This document shows, one piece after another, positions 17,927 to 25,394 of a stretch of DNA of 64,000 bases. Origin of the DNA: Bradyrhizobium diazoefficiens (GTDB lineage: Bacteria > Pseudomonadota > Alphaproteobacteria > Rhizobiales > Xanthobacteraceae). Location: the NCBI RefSeq assembly GCF_016616425.1, contig NZ_CP067101.1:1860001-1924000 (forward strand), written 5' to 3'. The position numbers were made by a program, and so were the translations under genes. Positions within the stretch are counted from its first letter, which is position 1, and every line of letters begins with the position of its first letter. A model generated the notes under the pieces. It did no database searches, was not told the DNA's origin, and saw nothing but the letters and a program-made list of their open reading frames with translations.

Positions 17927-18021
17927 CCTCTCCCCGCTTGCAGCCGCTTGCGGGGAGAGGCCGGATCGCATCAAAGATGCGATCCGGGTGACTCTCCGCG
18001 AGTCATCACTGTCCGGGAGAG
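17927..18021. repeat. REP-type hairpins
   Basis: CCTCTCCCCGC and GCGGGGAGAGG form one hairpin. GGATCGCATC and GATGCGATCC form a second. Both lie just upstream of the brnT promoter. Confidence 0.7.
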
Positions 18022-18033
18022 CTTGCGCGTATA

Positions 18034-18081
18034 TTGTAGTTACAAAATGTATTTGACGTGGCCATAAATAGTAGCTACAAT
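18034..18081 (+). promoter_or_regulatory. brnTA promoter with two operator-like palindromes
   Basis: A near-consensus sigma-70 promoter: -35 TTGACG (18053-18058), 17-bp spacer, -10 TACAAT (18076-18081). Two related 12-mers flank it, TTGTAGTTACAA (18034-18045) and TAGTAGCTACAA (18069-18080, overlapping the -10). They are likely binding sites for BrnA autorepression. The expected transcript start falls at about 18088, directly at the ATG of brnT (18089), and no ribosome site is visible, so the mRNA may be leaderless. Confidence 0.7.
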
Positions 18082-18088
18082 ACAAGTA

Positions 18089-18349
18089 ATGAAAATCGTC
18101 TGGGATGAGCCGAAGCGACTTGCCAATCTCGACAAGCATGGGTTGGATTTCGCCGACCTCAACGAGACATTTTTCGACAACGCGCTGGTCGTTCCCTCGC
18201 ATAACAAGAGCAAGCGCTGGGTCGCGGTCGGCGTAAGCATCAGCGGCGTCATCGTGGTCGTATTCGCCCGGCTGGGACGCGAAGGCGTCAGCATTATCAG
18301 CGTGCGACCGGCAAGCCGTAGCGAAAGGAAACTCTATGCCGAACGCTAG
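18089..18349 (+). CDS. brnT: BrnT-family ribonuclease toxin
   Basis: An 86-residue protein with the BrnT pattern: an N-terminal VWDEPKRLANLDKHGLDFADL, a central RWVAVGVSISGVIVVVFARL, and an end ISVRPASRSERKLY. BrnT toxins are small RelE-like ribonucleases that stop translation and are neutralised by BrnA in a type II pair. The antitoxin gene overlaps its end by 14 bp, the usual order for this system. It has its own strong promoter just upstream and a likely leaderless start. Confidence 0.88.
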   Translation: MKIVWDEPKRLANLDKHGLDFADLNETFFDNALVVPSHNKSKRWVAVGVSISGVIVVVFARLGREGVSIISVRPASRSERKLYAER

Positions 18350-18629
18350 GAAGAGATCAGGCTACACCAAAGAGGATCTGCGCGCGGTCAGCGATAACCC
18401 GGAGCTGACAAAGGCGGATTTCGCCAAGGCCAAGCCGTTCTCTGAAGTGTTCCCTGACCTCAGCGCGTCCATCCGGAAGGGCCGCGGCCCGAACAAGTCG
18501 CCGACAAAAAAGCTCGTCTCCTTGCGCCTCAGCCCGGAGGTGGTCGAGCACTTCAAGTCGACCGGGCCGGGCTGGCAATCGCGGATCGACGAAACCTTGC
18601 GCAAGGCAGTCAAGCGCAAGGCGTCGTGA
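18336..18629 (+). CDS. brnA: BrnA-family antitoxin
   Basis: A 97-residue protein. The N-terminal half is basic and helical, and probably the part that wraps the toxin. The C-terminal part KKLVSLRLSPEVVEHFKSTG and GWQSRIDETLRKAVKRKAS is the ribbon-helix-helix DNA-binding end typical of BrnA. It should bind BrnT and repress the shared promoter, where twin 12-mer palindromes are present. The start lies inside the end of brnT in another frame, so expression is translationally coupled. Confidence 0.87.
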   Translation: MPNARKRSGYTKEDLRAVSDNPELTKADFAKAKPFSEVFPDLSASIRKGRGPNKSPTKKLVSLRLSPEVVEHFKSTGPGWQSRIDETLRKAVKRKAS

Positions 18630-18684
18630 GTGGGAACGATGCTATTCAAGTCGGATGTTTCGACCGGCGAATGCGAAGGCAGGA

Positions 18685-18720
18685 GAGGTGGGTTGCGCTG
18701 ACGCTAACCCATCTTACGAG
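18685..18720. repeat. Short inverted repeat (GTGGGTT/AACCCA family)
   Basis: AGGTGGGTTGCGCTGACGC followed by TAACCCATCTTACGAG. A small member of the family also seen at 19711-19801, 38928-39007 and 40955-41095. Confidence 0.6.
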
Positions 18721-18746
18721 TTGATCATCCAACGGACATAAATCCG

Positions 18747-19085
18747 ATGCAGGACGCAGGCGACGTGCTTGAACGGCTGGAGCGCTGGTATGCGGCTCAA
18801 TGCAATGGAGATTGGGAGCACACCTACAGCATAACGATTGAGACGCTGGACAATCCCGGCTGGACTTTCAAGGTGGAGCTTAGGGACACATATTTGTCCG
18901 GCCGCACTTTCGAAGAAATTGAGAAACCGCAATCAAGCGATCACCGGGAATTCTTCCATTGTAGCGTGAAGGACGACGTATTCGCGGGTGCGTGTCCTCC
19001 CAACAGGCTTCGCGAAGTGGTCGCGATCTTCCTGCGCTGGGCCGAAGCGCCGCCGGTGGAGCAGGTCGACGAGCCCGCGAGGTAG
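18747..19085 (+). CDS. Imm53-family immunity protein, orphan
   Basis: A 112-residue protein that starts with the hallmark of immunity family 53: LERLERWYAAQCNGDWEHTY, then ITIETLDNPGWTFKVEL. Such proteins normally protect a cell against a polymorphic or contact-dependent toxin encoded next door. No toxin gene is present on either side; the neighbours are BrnTA upstream and a dispersed repeat downstream. It is therefore an orphan immunity gene, perhaps kept to resist toxins from competitors. The start at 18747 fits the family; upstream ribosome-site signals are weak. Confidence 0.8.
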   Translation: MQDAGDVLERLERWYAAQCNGDWEHTYSITIETLDNPGWTFKVELRDTYLSGRTFEEIEKPQSSDHREFFHCSVKDDVFAGACPPNRLREVVAIFLRWAEAPPVEQVDEPAR

Positions 19086-19089
19086 TCCG

Positions 19090-19690
19090 AACTGCCGCCC
19101 CGTCGGGCAAAACACCCGCCACCCTGTCAACCCCTCCTCGTAAAAATATTCCGCTTTACCGAAATTCGGAATTGCGGCATACACCGCCACAGCCCGGCCC
19201 GACGAAGAGGGGCGGTTCGCGAGTCGTTCGAAACGCGGGCCGGGTTGCGGTGGACGCGGCAGCGTCGGCACGAGATGGGACGGGCAGGGCGGGTAGTCCC
19301 TGTGAGCCCATAACCCGCGTGCGGACGAACGGCGCTGAACGCGTACGGCAAAACCGTGTGGTCCTGGCCGTCGTTGCTACGGTCAAGTTTCTGCGAAGGT
19401 GCGAGCGAGCCCAACCGGGCAGACTGCATCATGAATTCGCGGGGCGAGGGAGGCCAGAACGAACTCGGCTCCCGGGAGATCACGGCATAAGCCGTCCGAC
19501 CATCGCGCAGGGAAGGCCGAGTGTTCGGCTACACCTGTATGCTGCTGTGCGGTTCTTCTGCGTGTGCCTTTCGCGCAGCAGACCGCGGGTGCGAGTTGGC
19601 ACCCGGCCTTCCCTGCGCCCTCTGTTTGAAGAGGGAGCGAGATTGAAGCAAAGCTCGGGCGAGATGAGCCGCGAGAATGCGAAGGCGTGT
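19090..19690. repeat. Long dispersed repeat element (~600 bp)
   Basis: A gene-free stretch that starts with the CCCGTCGGGCAAAACACC block shared with the repeats at 2120 and 40150. It continues with open but unlikely frames, such as a minus-strand peptide ending IHDAVCPVGLARTFAET, that recur as spurious 'hypothetical proteins' in Bradyrhizobium and relatives. It carries no transposase or terminal repeats that I can see. It is probably a multi-copy non-coding element or degraded mobile DNA. Confidence 0.55.
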
Positions 19691-19710
19691 CTGCGAGGTC
19701 GTAGCGAGGT

Positions 19711-19801
19711 CGTAGGATGGGTAGAGCACTTGCGAAACCCATCATGTTTCGGCGCGGATGACAGTGTGATGGGTTTCGCTTCGCTCTACCCATCCTACGA
19801 G
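19711..19801. repeat. Long inverted repeat (GTAGGATGGGTAGAGC family)
   Basis: CGTAGGATGGGTAGAGCA with GCGAAACCCATC on the left is mirrored by GATGGGTTTCGC and GCTCTACCCATCCTACGA on the right, giving a cruciform-capable hairpin. A half copy occurs at 41817-41850. Confidence 0.8.
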
Positions 19802-19817
19802 CTGTAGCCCCACGCTC

Positions 19818-19915
19818 GCTGTCATCGCCCGGTTCATTCAGCCGGGCGATCCGGCTATTGAATCGAGGGGCCGGGGCGTACTGGATTCCCCGCCTTCGCG
19901 GGGAATGACACCAAT
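19818..19915. repeat. REP-type palindromes
   Basis: TCATCGCCCGG with CCGGGCGAT, and TTCCCCGCCTTCGCGGGGAA, form two hairpins in the spacer before the end of the MoxR gene. Confidence 0.65.
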
Positions 19916-19957
19916 GTTGGGACGACAGCGGAGCGCTATCGCAGGCGAGCCTGCGCC

Positions 19958-20800
19958 TCACACTTCCCGTCGGCTCAAAAACGCCAGCCGCTCGAACAGA
20001 TGCACGTCCTGCTCGTTCTTGAGCAGCGCGCCGTGCAGCGGCGGGATCAGTTTTCGCGGATCCCGTTCCCGCAATTGCTCGACGCTCATGTCCTCGTTGA
20101 GCAGCAGCTTGAGCCAGTCCAAAAGCTCGGAGGTGGACGGCTTCTTCTTCAGGCCGGGCACCTCCCGCACCTCGAAGAAAATGCGCAGCGCTTCCTCGAC
20201 AAGGCGCTTCTTGATGCCGGGGAAGTGGACGTCGACGATGCGGCCCATCGTGTCGGCGTCGGGGAATTTGATGTAGTGGAAGAAGCAGCGGCGCAGAAAG
20301 GCGTCCGGCAGCTCCTTCTCGTTGTTGGAGGTGATCATCATGATCGGGCGCTGCCTGGCCTTGATCGTCTCGCCGGTCTCGTAGACATGGAATTCCATGC
20401 GGTCGAGTTCGAGCAGCAGGTCGTTCGGGAATTCGATGTCGGCCTTGTCGATCTCGTCGATCAGCAGAACCGGGCGCTGCTCGGCGGTAAAGGCCTCCCA
20501 CAGCTTGCCGCGCTTGATGTAGTTCTTGATGTCCGACACGCGGGCATCGCCGAGCTGGCTGTCGCGCAGGCGCGACACCGCGTCGTATTCGTAGAGGCCC
20601 TGCTGCGCCTTGGTGGTGGACTTGATGTGCCAGGTCAAAAGCGGTGCGTTCAGCGCCTTCGCCACTTCCTCCGCCAGCACCGTCTTGCCGGTGCCGGGCT
20701 CGCCCTTGATGAGGAGCGGGCGCTCCAGCACGATCGAGGCGTTGACGGCGACCTTGAGATCCTCGGTCGCAACATAGTCCTTGGTGCCGGTAAATTTCAT
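19958..20800 (-). CDS. MoxR-family AAA+ ATPase
   Basis: A 280-residue AAA+ protein. Walker A is GEPGTGKTVLAEE (about 37-49), Walker B is VLLIDEIDKAD (about 111-121), sensor 1 is MMITSNNEKELPDAFLRRCF, and a helical lid follows. MoxR ATPases work as chaperones that insert metals or activate partner enzymes together with a von Willebrand A (VWA) protein. A VWA-domain gene of the CoxE type lies divergently 460 bp away, which fits this pairing. The enzyme that the pair would mature is not encoded nearby. Confidence 0.88.
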   Translation of the reverse strand: MKFTGTKDYVATEDLKVAVNASIVLERPLLIKGEPGTGKTVLAEEVAKALNAPLLTWHIKSTTKAQQGLYEYDAVSRLRDSQLGDARVSDIKNYIKRGKLWEAFTAEQRPVLLIDEIDKADIEFPNDLLLELDRMEFHVYETGETIKARQRPIMMITSNNEKELPDAFLRRCFFHYIKFPDADTMGRIVDVHFPGIKKRLVEEALRIFFEVREVPGLKKKPSTSELLDWLKLLLNEDMSVEQLRERDPRKLIPPLHGALLKNEQDVHLFERLAFLSRREV

Positions 20801-20850
20801 TGCGCGTCCTTCATTGGTCGTCGGCCGAAGCGGTCCTCGGTCGCGACATG

Positions 20851-20877
20851 GGAACGGCCGCTCGCGGCGGCCGTTCC
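20851..20877 (-). terminator. Hairpin downstream of the GlsB-type gene
   Basis: GGAACGGCCG and CGGCCGTTCC form a 10-bp stem 16 bp past the stop of the minus-strand gene ending at 20894. No clear T-run follows, so it may act as a weak terminator or an mRNA stabiliser. Confidence 0.45.
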
Positions 20878-20893
20878 TGGTTCAGTCAGGCTT

Positions 20894-21136
20894 TCAGACC
20901 CGTTTTATCAGCGAAAGGATGACCAGCACAATCACCGCGCCGATCGTGGCGTCCACGATGGCGCCGACCGTGCCGGTGGCAAGCCCGATGTGGAGCTGCG
21001 GCAGCACCCAGCTCGCCACCAGCGCACCGACGATGCCGATGATGTTGCCGACCAGCCCAAATCCCGCCCCGTGGACAATCTTGCCGGCGAGCCAGCCGGC
21101 GATCGCGCCGATGATCAGTGCTGCGAAAATTCCCAT
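20894..21136 (-). CDS. GlsB/YeaQ/YmgE-family small membrane protein
   Basis: An 80-residue protein with three hydrophobic, glycine-rich helices (FAALIIGAIAGWLAGKIV, NIIGIVGALVASWVLP and IGAVIVLVILSLI). This is the transglycosylase-associated/GlsB pattern linked to envelope stress in many bacteria. The ATG at 21136 is preferred over a TTG 15 bp upstream because GGGGA lies 8 nt before it. The gene lies between the MoxR gene and the VWA gene but is probably independent of them. Confidence 0.85.
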   Translation of the reverse strand: MGIFAALIIGAIAGWLAGKIVHGAGFGLVGNIIGIVGALVASWVLPQLHIGLATGTVGAIVDATIGAVIVLVILSLIKRV

Positions 21137-21259
21137 TGCAAACGTCCCCAAAACAACCGCTTGAGGCGGTCAATTTCAGGGCAGAAAGCCTCCCGGTCCA
21201 GGCTCGAGCAATGGCCTGCGCCCCTTGACGTTCGCCACCCGACGGGCAATCTGTCACCC

Positions 21260-22435
21260 ATGTTCCTGCAATTCTTCACTTCTCTGCGCGACGCGCAGGT
21301 CCCCGTGACGCTGCGCGAATACCTCACGCTGATGGAGGCGCTCGACGCTGATCTCGCGGACTACACGGTCGAGAACTTTTATTACCTGTCGCGTGCCTCG
21401 CTGGTGAAGGACGAGCGCAACCTCGACAAGTTCGACCGCGTCTTCGGCACAGTATTCAAAGGGCTGGAAAACCTGCTCGACGCCATGGAGAAGGCGGAGA
21501 TCCCCGAGGAGTGGCTAAAGAAGCTCGCCGAAAAGTATCTGACGGAAGAAGAGAAGAAGCAGATCGAGGCCATGGGCTGGGACAAGCTCATGGAGACCTT
21601 GAAGAAGCGCCTCGAGGAGCAGAAGGGCCGCCACCAGGGCGGCTCGAAATGGATCGGCACCGCCGGCACCTCGCCGTTCGGCGCCCACGGCTACAATCCC
21701 GAAGGCGTCCGCATCGGCCAGGAGAAGAACCGCAACAACCGCGCCGTGAAGGTGTGGGACAAGCGCGAGTTCAGGGATCTCGACGGCAATGTCGAGCTCG
21801 GCATCCGCAACATCAAGGTGGCGCTGCGCCGCCTGCGCAAATTCGCGCGCACCGGCGCGCCCGACGAGCTCGACCTCGACACCACGATCCGCGAGACCGC
21901 CAATCACGGCTATCTCGACGTTCACATGCGTCCCGAGCGGCGCAATGCGGTGAAGCTGCTGGTGTTCTTCGACATTGGCGGCTCGATGGACGCGCATATC
22001 GAGCAGGTCGAAGAGCTGTTCTCGGCGGCGAAGAGCGAGTTCAAGCACATGGAGTATTTCTACTTCCACAACTGCCTCTATGAAGGCGTATGGAAGCAGA
22101 ACAAGCGCCGCTTCACCGACCGCACGCCGACCTGGGACCTGCTGCACAAATACCCGCACGACTACAAGATCGTGTTCGTCGGCGATGCCTCGATGTCGCC
22201 TTACGAGATCATGGTGCCGGGCGGCTCGGTCGAGCATGTCAACGAGGAGCCGGGCTCGGTCTGGCTCGACCGCATCATCCGCACCTATCCACATGCGGTG
22301 TGGCTGAATCCGGTCGCACAGAAGCACTGGGACTATTCGGAATCGACAACTATCATCAAACGCATCTTCGCCAATCGCATGTACCCGATCACGATCGAAG
22401 GGCTGGAGAGCGCGATGAAGGAATTGACGCACTGA
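21260..22435 (+). CDS. VWA-domain protein (CoxE-like, MoxR partner type)
   Basis: A 391-residue protein. The N-terminal helical region (FFTSLRDAQVPVTLREYLTL and ENFYYLSRASLVKDERNLDKFD) is typical of CoxE-like proteins. The C-terminal half is a von Willebrand A domain with a MIDAS-like KLLVFFDIGGSMDAHIEQVE. The usual DxSxS is altered to DxGGS. It is followed by YFYFHNCLYEGVW and VFVGDASMSPYEI. It is thought to act with a MoxR ATPase in enzyme maturation, and the MoxR gene divergently upstream supports that. The ATG at 21260 fits the family start. Confidence 0.85.
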   Translation: MFLQFFTSLRDAQVPVTLREYLTLMEALDADLADYTVENFYYLSRASLVKDERNLDKFDRVFGTVFKGLENLLDAMEKAEIPEEWLKKLAEKYLTEEEKKQIEAMGWDKLMETLKKRLEEQKGRHQGGSKWIGTAGTSPFGAHGYNPEGVRIGQEKNRNNRAVKVWDKREFRDLDGNVELGIRNIKVALRRLRKFARTGAPDELDLDTTIRETANHGYLDVHMRPERRNAVKLLVFFDIGGSMDAHIEQVEELFSAAKSEFKHMEYFYFHNCLYEGVWKQNKRRFTDRTPTWDLLHKYPHDYKIVFVGDASMSPYEIMVPGGSVEHVNEEPGSVWLDRIIRTYPHAVWLNPVAQKHWDYSESTTIIKRIFANRMYPITIEGLESAMKELTH

Positions 22436-22445
22436 TGCCTCCCGT

Positions 22446-22548
22446 CGTCATTCCGAGGCGCGACGCAGTGGCGAACCCGGAATCCATCGGGCCGCAACGT
22501 AGATGAATGGATTCCGGGTTCGCGCTACGCGCGCCCCGGAATGACGAC
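22446..22548. repeat. REP-type palindrome
   Basis: CGTCATTCCGAGGCGCGACG with AACCCGGAATCCAT pairs with ATGGATTCCGGGTT and GCGCCCCGGAATGACG. It lies between the VWA gene and the rhodanese. Confidence 0.75.
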
Positions 22549-22563
22549 AAGAGGGAGAACCAC

Positions 22564-22977
22564 ATGCCCCAAAACATCACCCACGGCATCAAGGCGCTGA
22601 TCGACGAGGCCAATGCCGAGATCGAGACGCTCAATGCCAGGGACGCCATCGAGATTTCCGCGAAGGGCGACGTCGTCATCGTCGACATCCGCGACCCCCG
22701 CGAGATCGAGCGCGACGGCCGCATCCCTGGCGCGTTCGCCTGCACCCGCGGCATGCTGGAATTCTGGATCGATCCGCAGAGCCCGTATGCAAAACCGATC
22801 TTCCAGGAGGACAAGAAGTTCGTCTTCCACTGTGCCGGCGGCTTGCGGTCCGCGCTCGCGGCCAAGACCGCGCAGGACATGGGATTGAAGCCCGTCGCCC
22901 ACATCGCCGGCGGCTACGCCGCCTGGCGCGACGCCGGTGGCCCGGTTGAGAAGTGGGAGCCGAAGAAGAAGGGATGA
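22564..22977 (+). CDS. Rhodanese-domain sulfurtransferase
   Basis: A 137-residue single-domain rhodanese. The pattern VVIVDIRDPREIERDGRIPGA is followed by the active-site loop C90-AGGLRS in KFVFHCAGGLRSALAAK and the closing HIAGGYAAWRDAGGP. It transfers sulfane sulfur, for example from thiosulfate to cyanide or a protein thiol, in the cytoplasm. The start at 22564 follows AGAGGGAGAA; a longer open frame upstream is repeat DNA. A two-domain sulfurtransferase follows 335 bp later. Confidence 0.88.
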   Translation: MPQNITHGIKALIDEANAEIETLNARDAIEISAKGDVVIVDIRDPREIERDGRIPGAFACTRGMLEFWIDPQSPYAKPIFQEDKKFVFHCAGGLRSALAAKTAQDMGLKPVAHIAGGYAAWRDAGGPVEKWEPKKKG

Positions 22978-22984
22978 GGGGTGC

Positions 22985-23305
22985 TCCGCCGCCGCTCCAA
23001 TCTCGCTGTCATTCCCCGCGACCCGGCTACGCCAAGGCTTCGCCGAGGTTTCGGTCTCGGGCGCGCCGAAGCTTTAGCGTAGGCGGCAAGCGGGCAATCT
23101 AGTACGCCGCGGCCTGTCGGTTGAATCACAACCGTCTCGGAGTACTGGATCGCCCGGTCCCGGCTCCGCCAAGGGCTTCGCCGGGCACCTCGGTATTGGG
23201 CCGGCGAAGCGTCAGCGAAGACGGCGAGCCGGGCGATGACTGCAGATTGTGACGCGCGCGCTCTCTACCTCGCTTTCATTGCGCACGCCCCGGAATGACA
23301 AGGAA
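22985..23305. repeat. Repeat-rich spacer (several REP-like units)
   Basis: Contains short units such as TCATTCCCCGCGACCCGGC, CGGCTACGCCAAGGCTTCGC and GCCCGGTCCCGGCTCCGCC, with GGCGAGCCGGGCGATGAC, and a final GCGCACGCCCCGGAATGAC. No gene is supported in this 330-bp gap. Confidence 0.6.
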
Positions 23306-23311
23306 CAACGA

Positions 23312-24166
23312 ATGACCGCCACCGATCCCCTCGTCTCCACCGAATGGCTCGCCACCCACATGGGCGAGGCCAACGTCAAGATCCTCGATGCCAGCTTCAA
23401 GCTGCCGGGCGTGCTGCCGCTGCCGAAGGACGACTATCTCGCGGCCCATTTGCCCGGCGCCGTGTTCTTCGACGTCGATGCGGTGTCGGATCATTCCAAT
23501 CCGCTGCCGCACATGTATCCGAGCGCCGAGCAGTTCGGCCGTGACGTCGGCAATCTCGGCATTGGAAATAGCGACACCGTCGTGATCTACGATGCCGGCG
23601 GGTGGGTCGCAGCGCCGCGCGCGTGGTGGATGTTCCTGGCCTTCGGTCACGGCAATGTGCGCATCCTCGATGGCGGTCTGAAGAAGTGGCGCGCCGAGGG
23701 GCGTGCGACTGAAAGCGGCGAAGTGAAGCCGAGGCCGGCAAGCTTCAAGGCGAGCTACGATTCAAGGCGCGTGCGCAGCATGCAGCAGCTGATCGCAAAC
23801 GTCGAAAGCCGGGCCGAGCAGGTGATCGACGCCCGCGCTGCCGACCGCTTCGAGGGCCGTGCCCCGGAGCCGCGCGCGGGCATCCGCTCCGGTCATATCC
23901 CCGGCGCCCGCAACGTGCCCTACAATCTCCTGTTCGATGCCGCGACCGGCACGATGAAGCCGCTCGACGATCTCCGCGCCGCCTTCGCGAACGCCGGTGT
24001 CAAGTTAGATGCCCCGATCGTGACGAGCTGCGGCTCGGGCGTGTCGGCCGGCGTGCTGACGCTCGCGCTCTATCGCCTGGGCATCACCGACACCGCGCTT
24101 TATGACGGCTCGTGGTCGGAATGGGGCCAGGAAAAAGGCCCGCCGATTGCGACCGGGCCGGCATGA
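23312..24166 (+). CDS. 3-mercaptopyruvate/thiosulfate sulfurtransferase (two-domain rhodanese)
   Basis: A 284-residue protein with two rhodanese domains. The N-terminal domain lacks a catalytic Cys (residues 5-130, with DAGGWVAAPRAWWMFLAFGH). The C-terminal domain carries C240 in VTSCGSGVSAGVLTLALYR. A CG(S/T)GV loop is characteristic of mercaptopyruvate sulfurtransferases (SseA type) rather than thiosulfate-specific enzymes. The typical RSGHIPGARNVPY segment precedes it. It moves sulfur from 3-mercaptopyruvate to acceptors in cysteine catabolism. The start at 23312 follows AAGGAAC. Confidence 0.88.
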   Translation: MTATDPLVSTEWLATHMGEANVKILDASFKLPGVLPLPKDDYLAAHLPGAVFFDVDAVSDHSNPLPHMYPSAEQFGRDVGNLGIGNSDTVVIYDAGGWVAAPRAWWMFLAFGHGNVRILDGGLKKWRAEGRATESGEVKPRPASFKASYDSRRVRSMQQLIANVESRAEQVIDARAADRFEGRAPEPRAGIRSGHIPGARNVPYNLLFDAATGTMKPLDDLRAAFANAGVKLDAPIVTSCGSGVSAGVLTLALYRLGITDTALYDGSWSEWGQEKGPPIATGPA

Positions 24167-24172
24167 AGCGCG

Positions 24173-25027
24173 TCAGCGCGTTCGTGGCGTTGTTGTAGCG
24201 AACGCCGGCTGCTGCTGACCGAACGGATCAAGCTGCTGCTGCTGCTGCTGAGGCGGCGGACGCCGCACCACGCGCTGCCGCTTCTTGGCCTTCGCCTTCG
24301 CCTTGCGCTTGGTCGCCTTGCTCTCGGATGCGCCGCTGTCAGCCTTCTTGCTGTCGGACTTGATATCAGCCTTGATATCGGCCTTGGCCTTCGCCGGCGC
24401 ATCCGTTGCGACAGTCGTTGTCGGCCCGTTCGGTGTGGCCGCCTTGGCCGCGGCGATGTCGAGCGCCGAGGAGGCCGGGACCGCACTGGGGGCAGCGGCT
24501 GGCGGGTCGCCGGCGGTTGCGACATCGGCAGGCTTGGCTTCTGGGATCGATGCCGCGTTGTCGGCAGGAGTAAGCGTGTCGGCGGGGGTAAGCGTATCAG
24601 CGGGTGCTGGCTCGGTGAGTTGTGGCGTGGTTTCGGCTCTGGCCGGTTCGACGGCCGCCGCTTGCTCCGGCGGCGCAGTGACCTGCGTCGGTACGTCGTC
24701 AGCCTCGGTCGTCAGCGCGGCGGCCTGCTCGGGTTCGCTCTCCGGCAGTCCAATGGTCGGCACCTGGTCGCGCAACGACGGCTCGGGCTCGGCCCGCGGC
24801 TCCGGCTCGGCCGTCACCTCCGGCTCCGCGCGGAGCACCGCGAGCACGGACTGGGCCGGCTCGGAAGCCTGCGCGAACCGCTGCTCCGGCGGGCCGCTCC
24901 GCCAGGAGGGGTCGTTGGCGTACTGCTCGTGGCTCGCCCGCAGCAGCGCGGCGGCACCCAGGCCGAACACCAGGATGGAGCTTGACAGCAGGATCGCGGC
25001 AAACAGGAAGCGAAAGCCGGGAAGCAT
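24173..25027 (-). CDS. Membrane-anchored Ala/Pro/Glu-rich protein with basic and poly-Gln tail
   Basis: A 284-residue low-complexity protein. One N-terminal transmembrane segment (FRFLFAAILLSSSILVFGLG) leads into a long Pro/Glu/Ala-rich region with short tandem repeats (ADTLTPADTLTPAD; KADIKADIKSDSKKAD). A basic stretch (KATKRKAKAKAKKRQR) follows, then a poly-Gln run coded by six CAG units. It resembles unnamed cell-envelope proteins of Bradyrhizobium. The ATG at 25027 is chosen because the membrane helix begins there; no good ribosome site is visible, so the start is uncertain. The function is unknown. Confidence 0.65.
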   Translation of the reverse strand: MLPGFRFLFAAILLSSSILVFGLGAAALLRASHEQYANDPSWRSGPPEQRFAQASEPAQSVLAVLRAEPEVTAEPEPRAEPEPSLRDQVPTIGLPESEPEQAAALTTEADDVPTQVTAPPEQAAAVEPARAETTPQLTEPAPADTLTPADTLTPADNAASIPEAKPADVATAGDPPAAAPSAVPASSALDIAAAKAATPNGPTTTVATDAPAKAKADIKADIKSDSKKADSGASESKATKRKAKAKAKKRQRVVRRPPPQQQQQQLDPFGQQQPAFATTTPRTR

Positions 25028-25394
25028 CGAGAGATTGCAAATTTCCGCCCCGGCGGCGTGGGGTGCCGGGGCCCATGAGCCATCTGAACGCGGTGACGGT
25101 ACTGTTTGCCGTGTTCGCCACGCGGGAATCGGAAGCTCAAATTGGCGGCGAATCGGGCTGATTCGAACATACCGCAACGATTCCGACCCGTTCTCTTAAA
25201 TTCGGGGCCGACAACTCCGGCAATCCACGGCGCAATGCGATTTCCGCCCCGTGATGCAACGGGGCAACGGTAGTCTTGCGGATCACAAATCGGCAAATCC
25301 GGCGCAAACAAGCCTGATATGTCTTGAATGTGCCGCTATCTTCGGTCATCTGGCCGTTAACGGTCCGGACGGGGCCCGGGGACTACATAGAGCG
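25028..25394. other. Divergent intergenic region
   Basis: About 365 bp between the minus-strand membrane protein and the plus-strand L,D-transpeptidase. It must hold both promoters. No palindromic repeat or clear operator could be identified. Confidence 0.5.

Noticed and set aside
20000..21250. Plus-strand open frame across the MoxR and GlsB genes that joins the VWA gene
   Set aside because: The upstream part is antisense to two clear genes; the VWA family start is at 21260.
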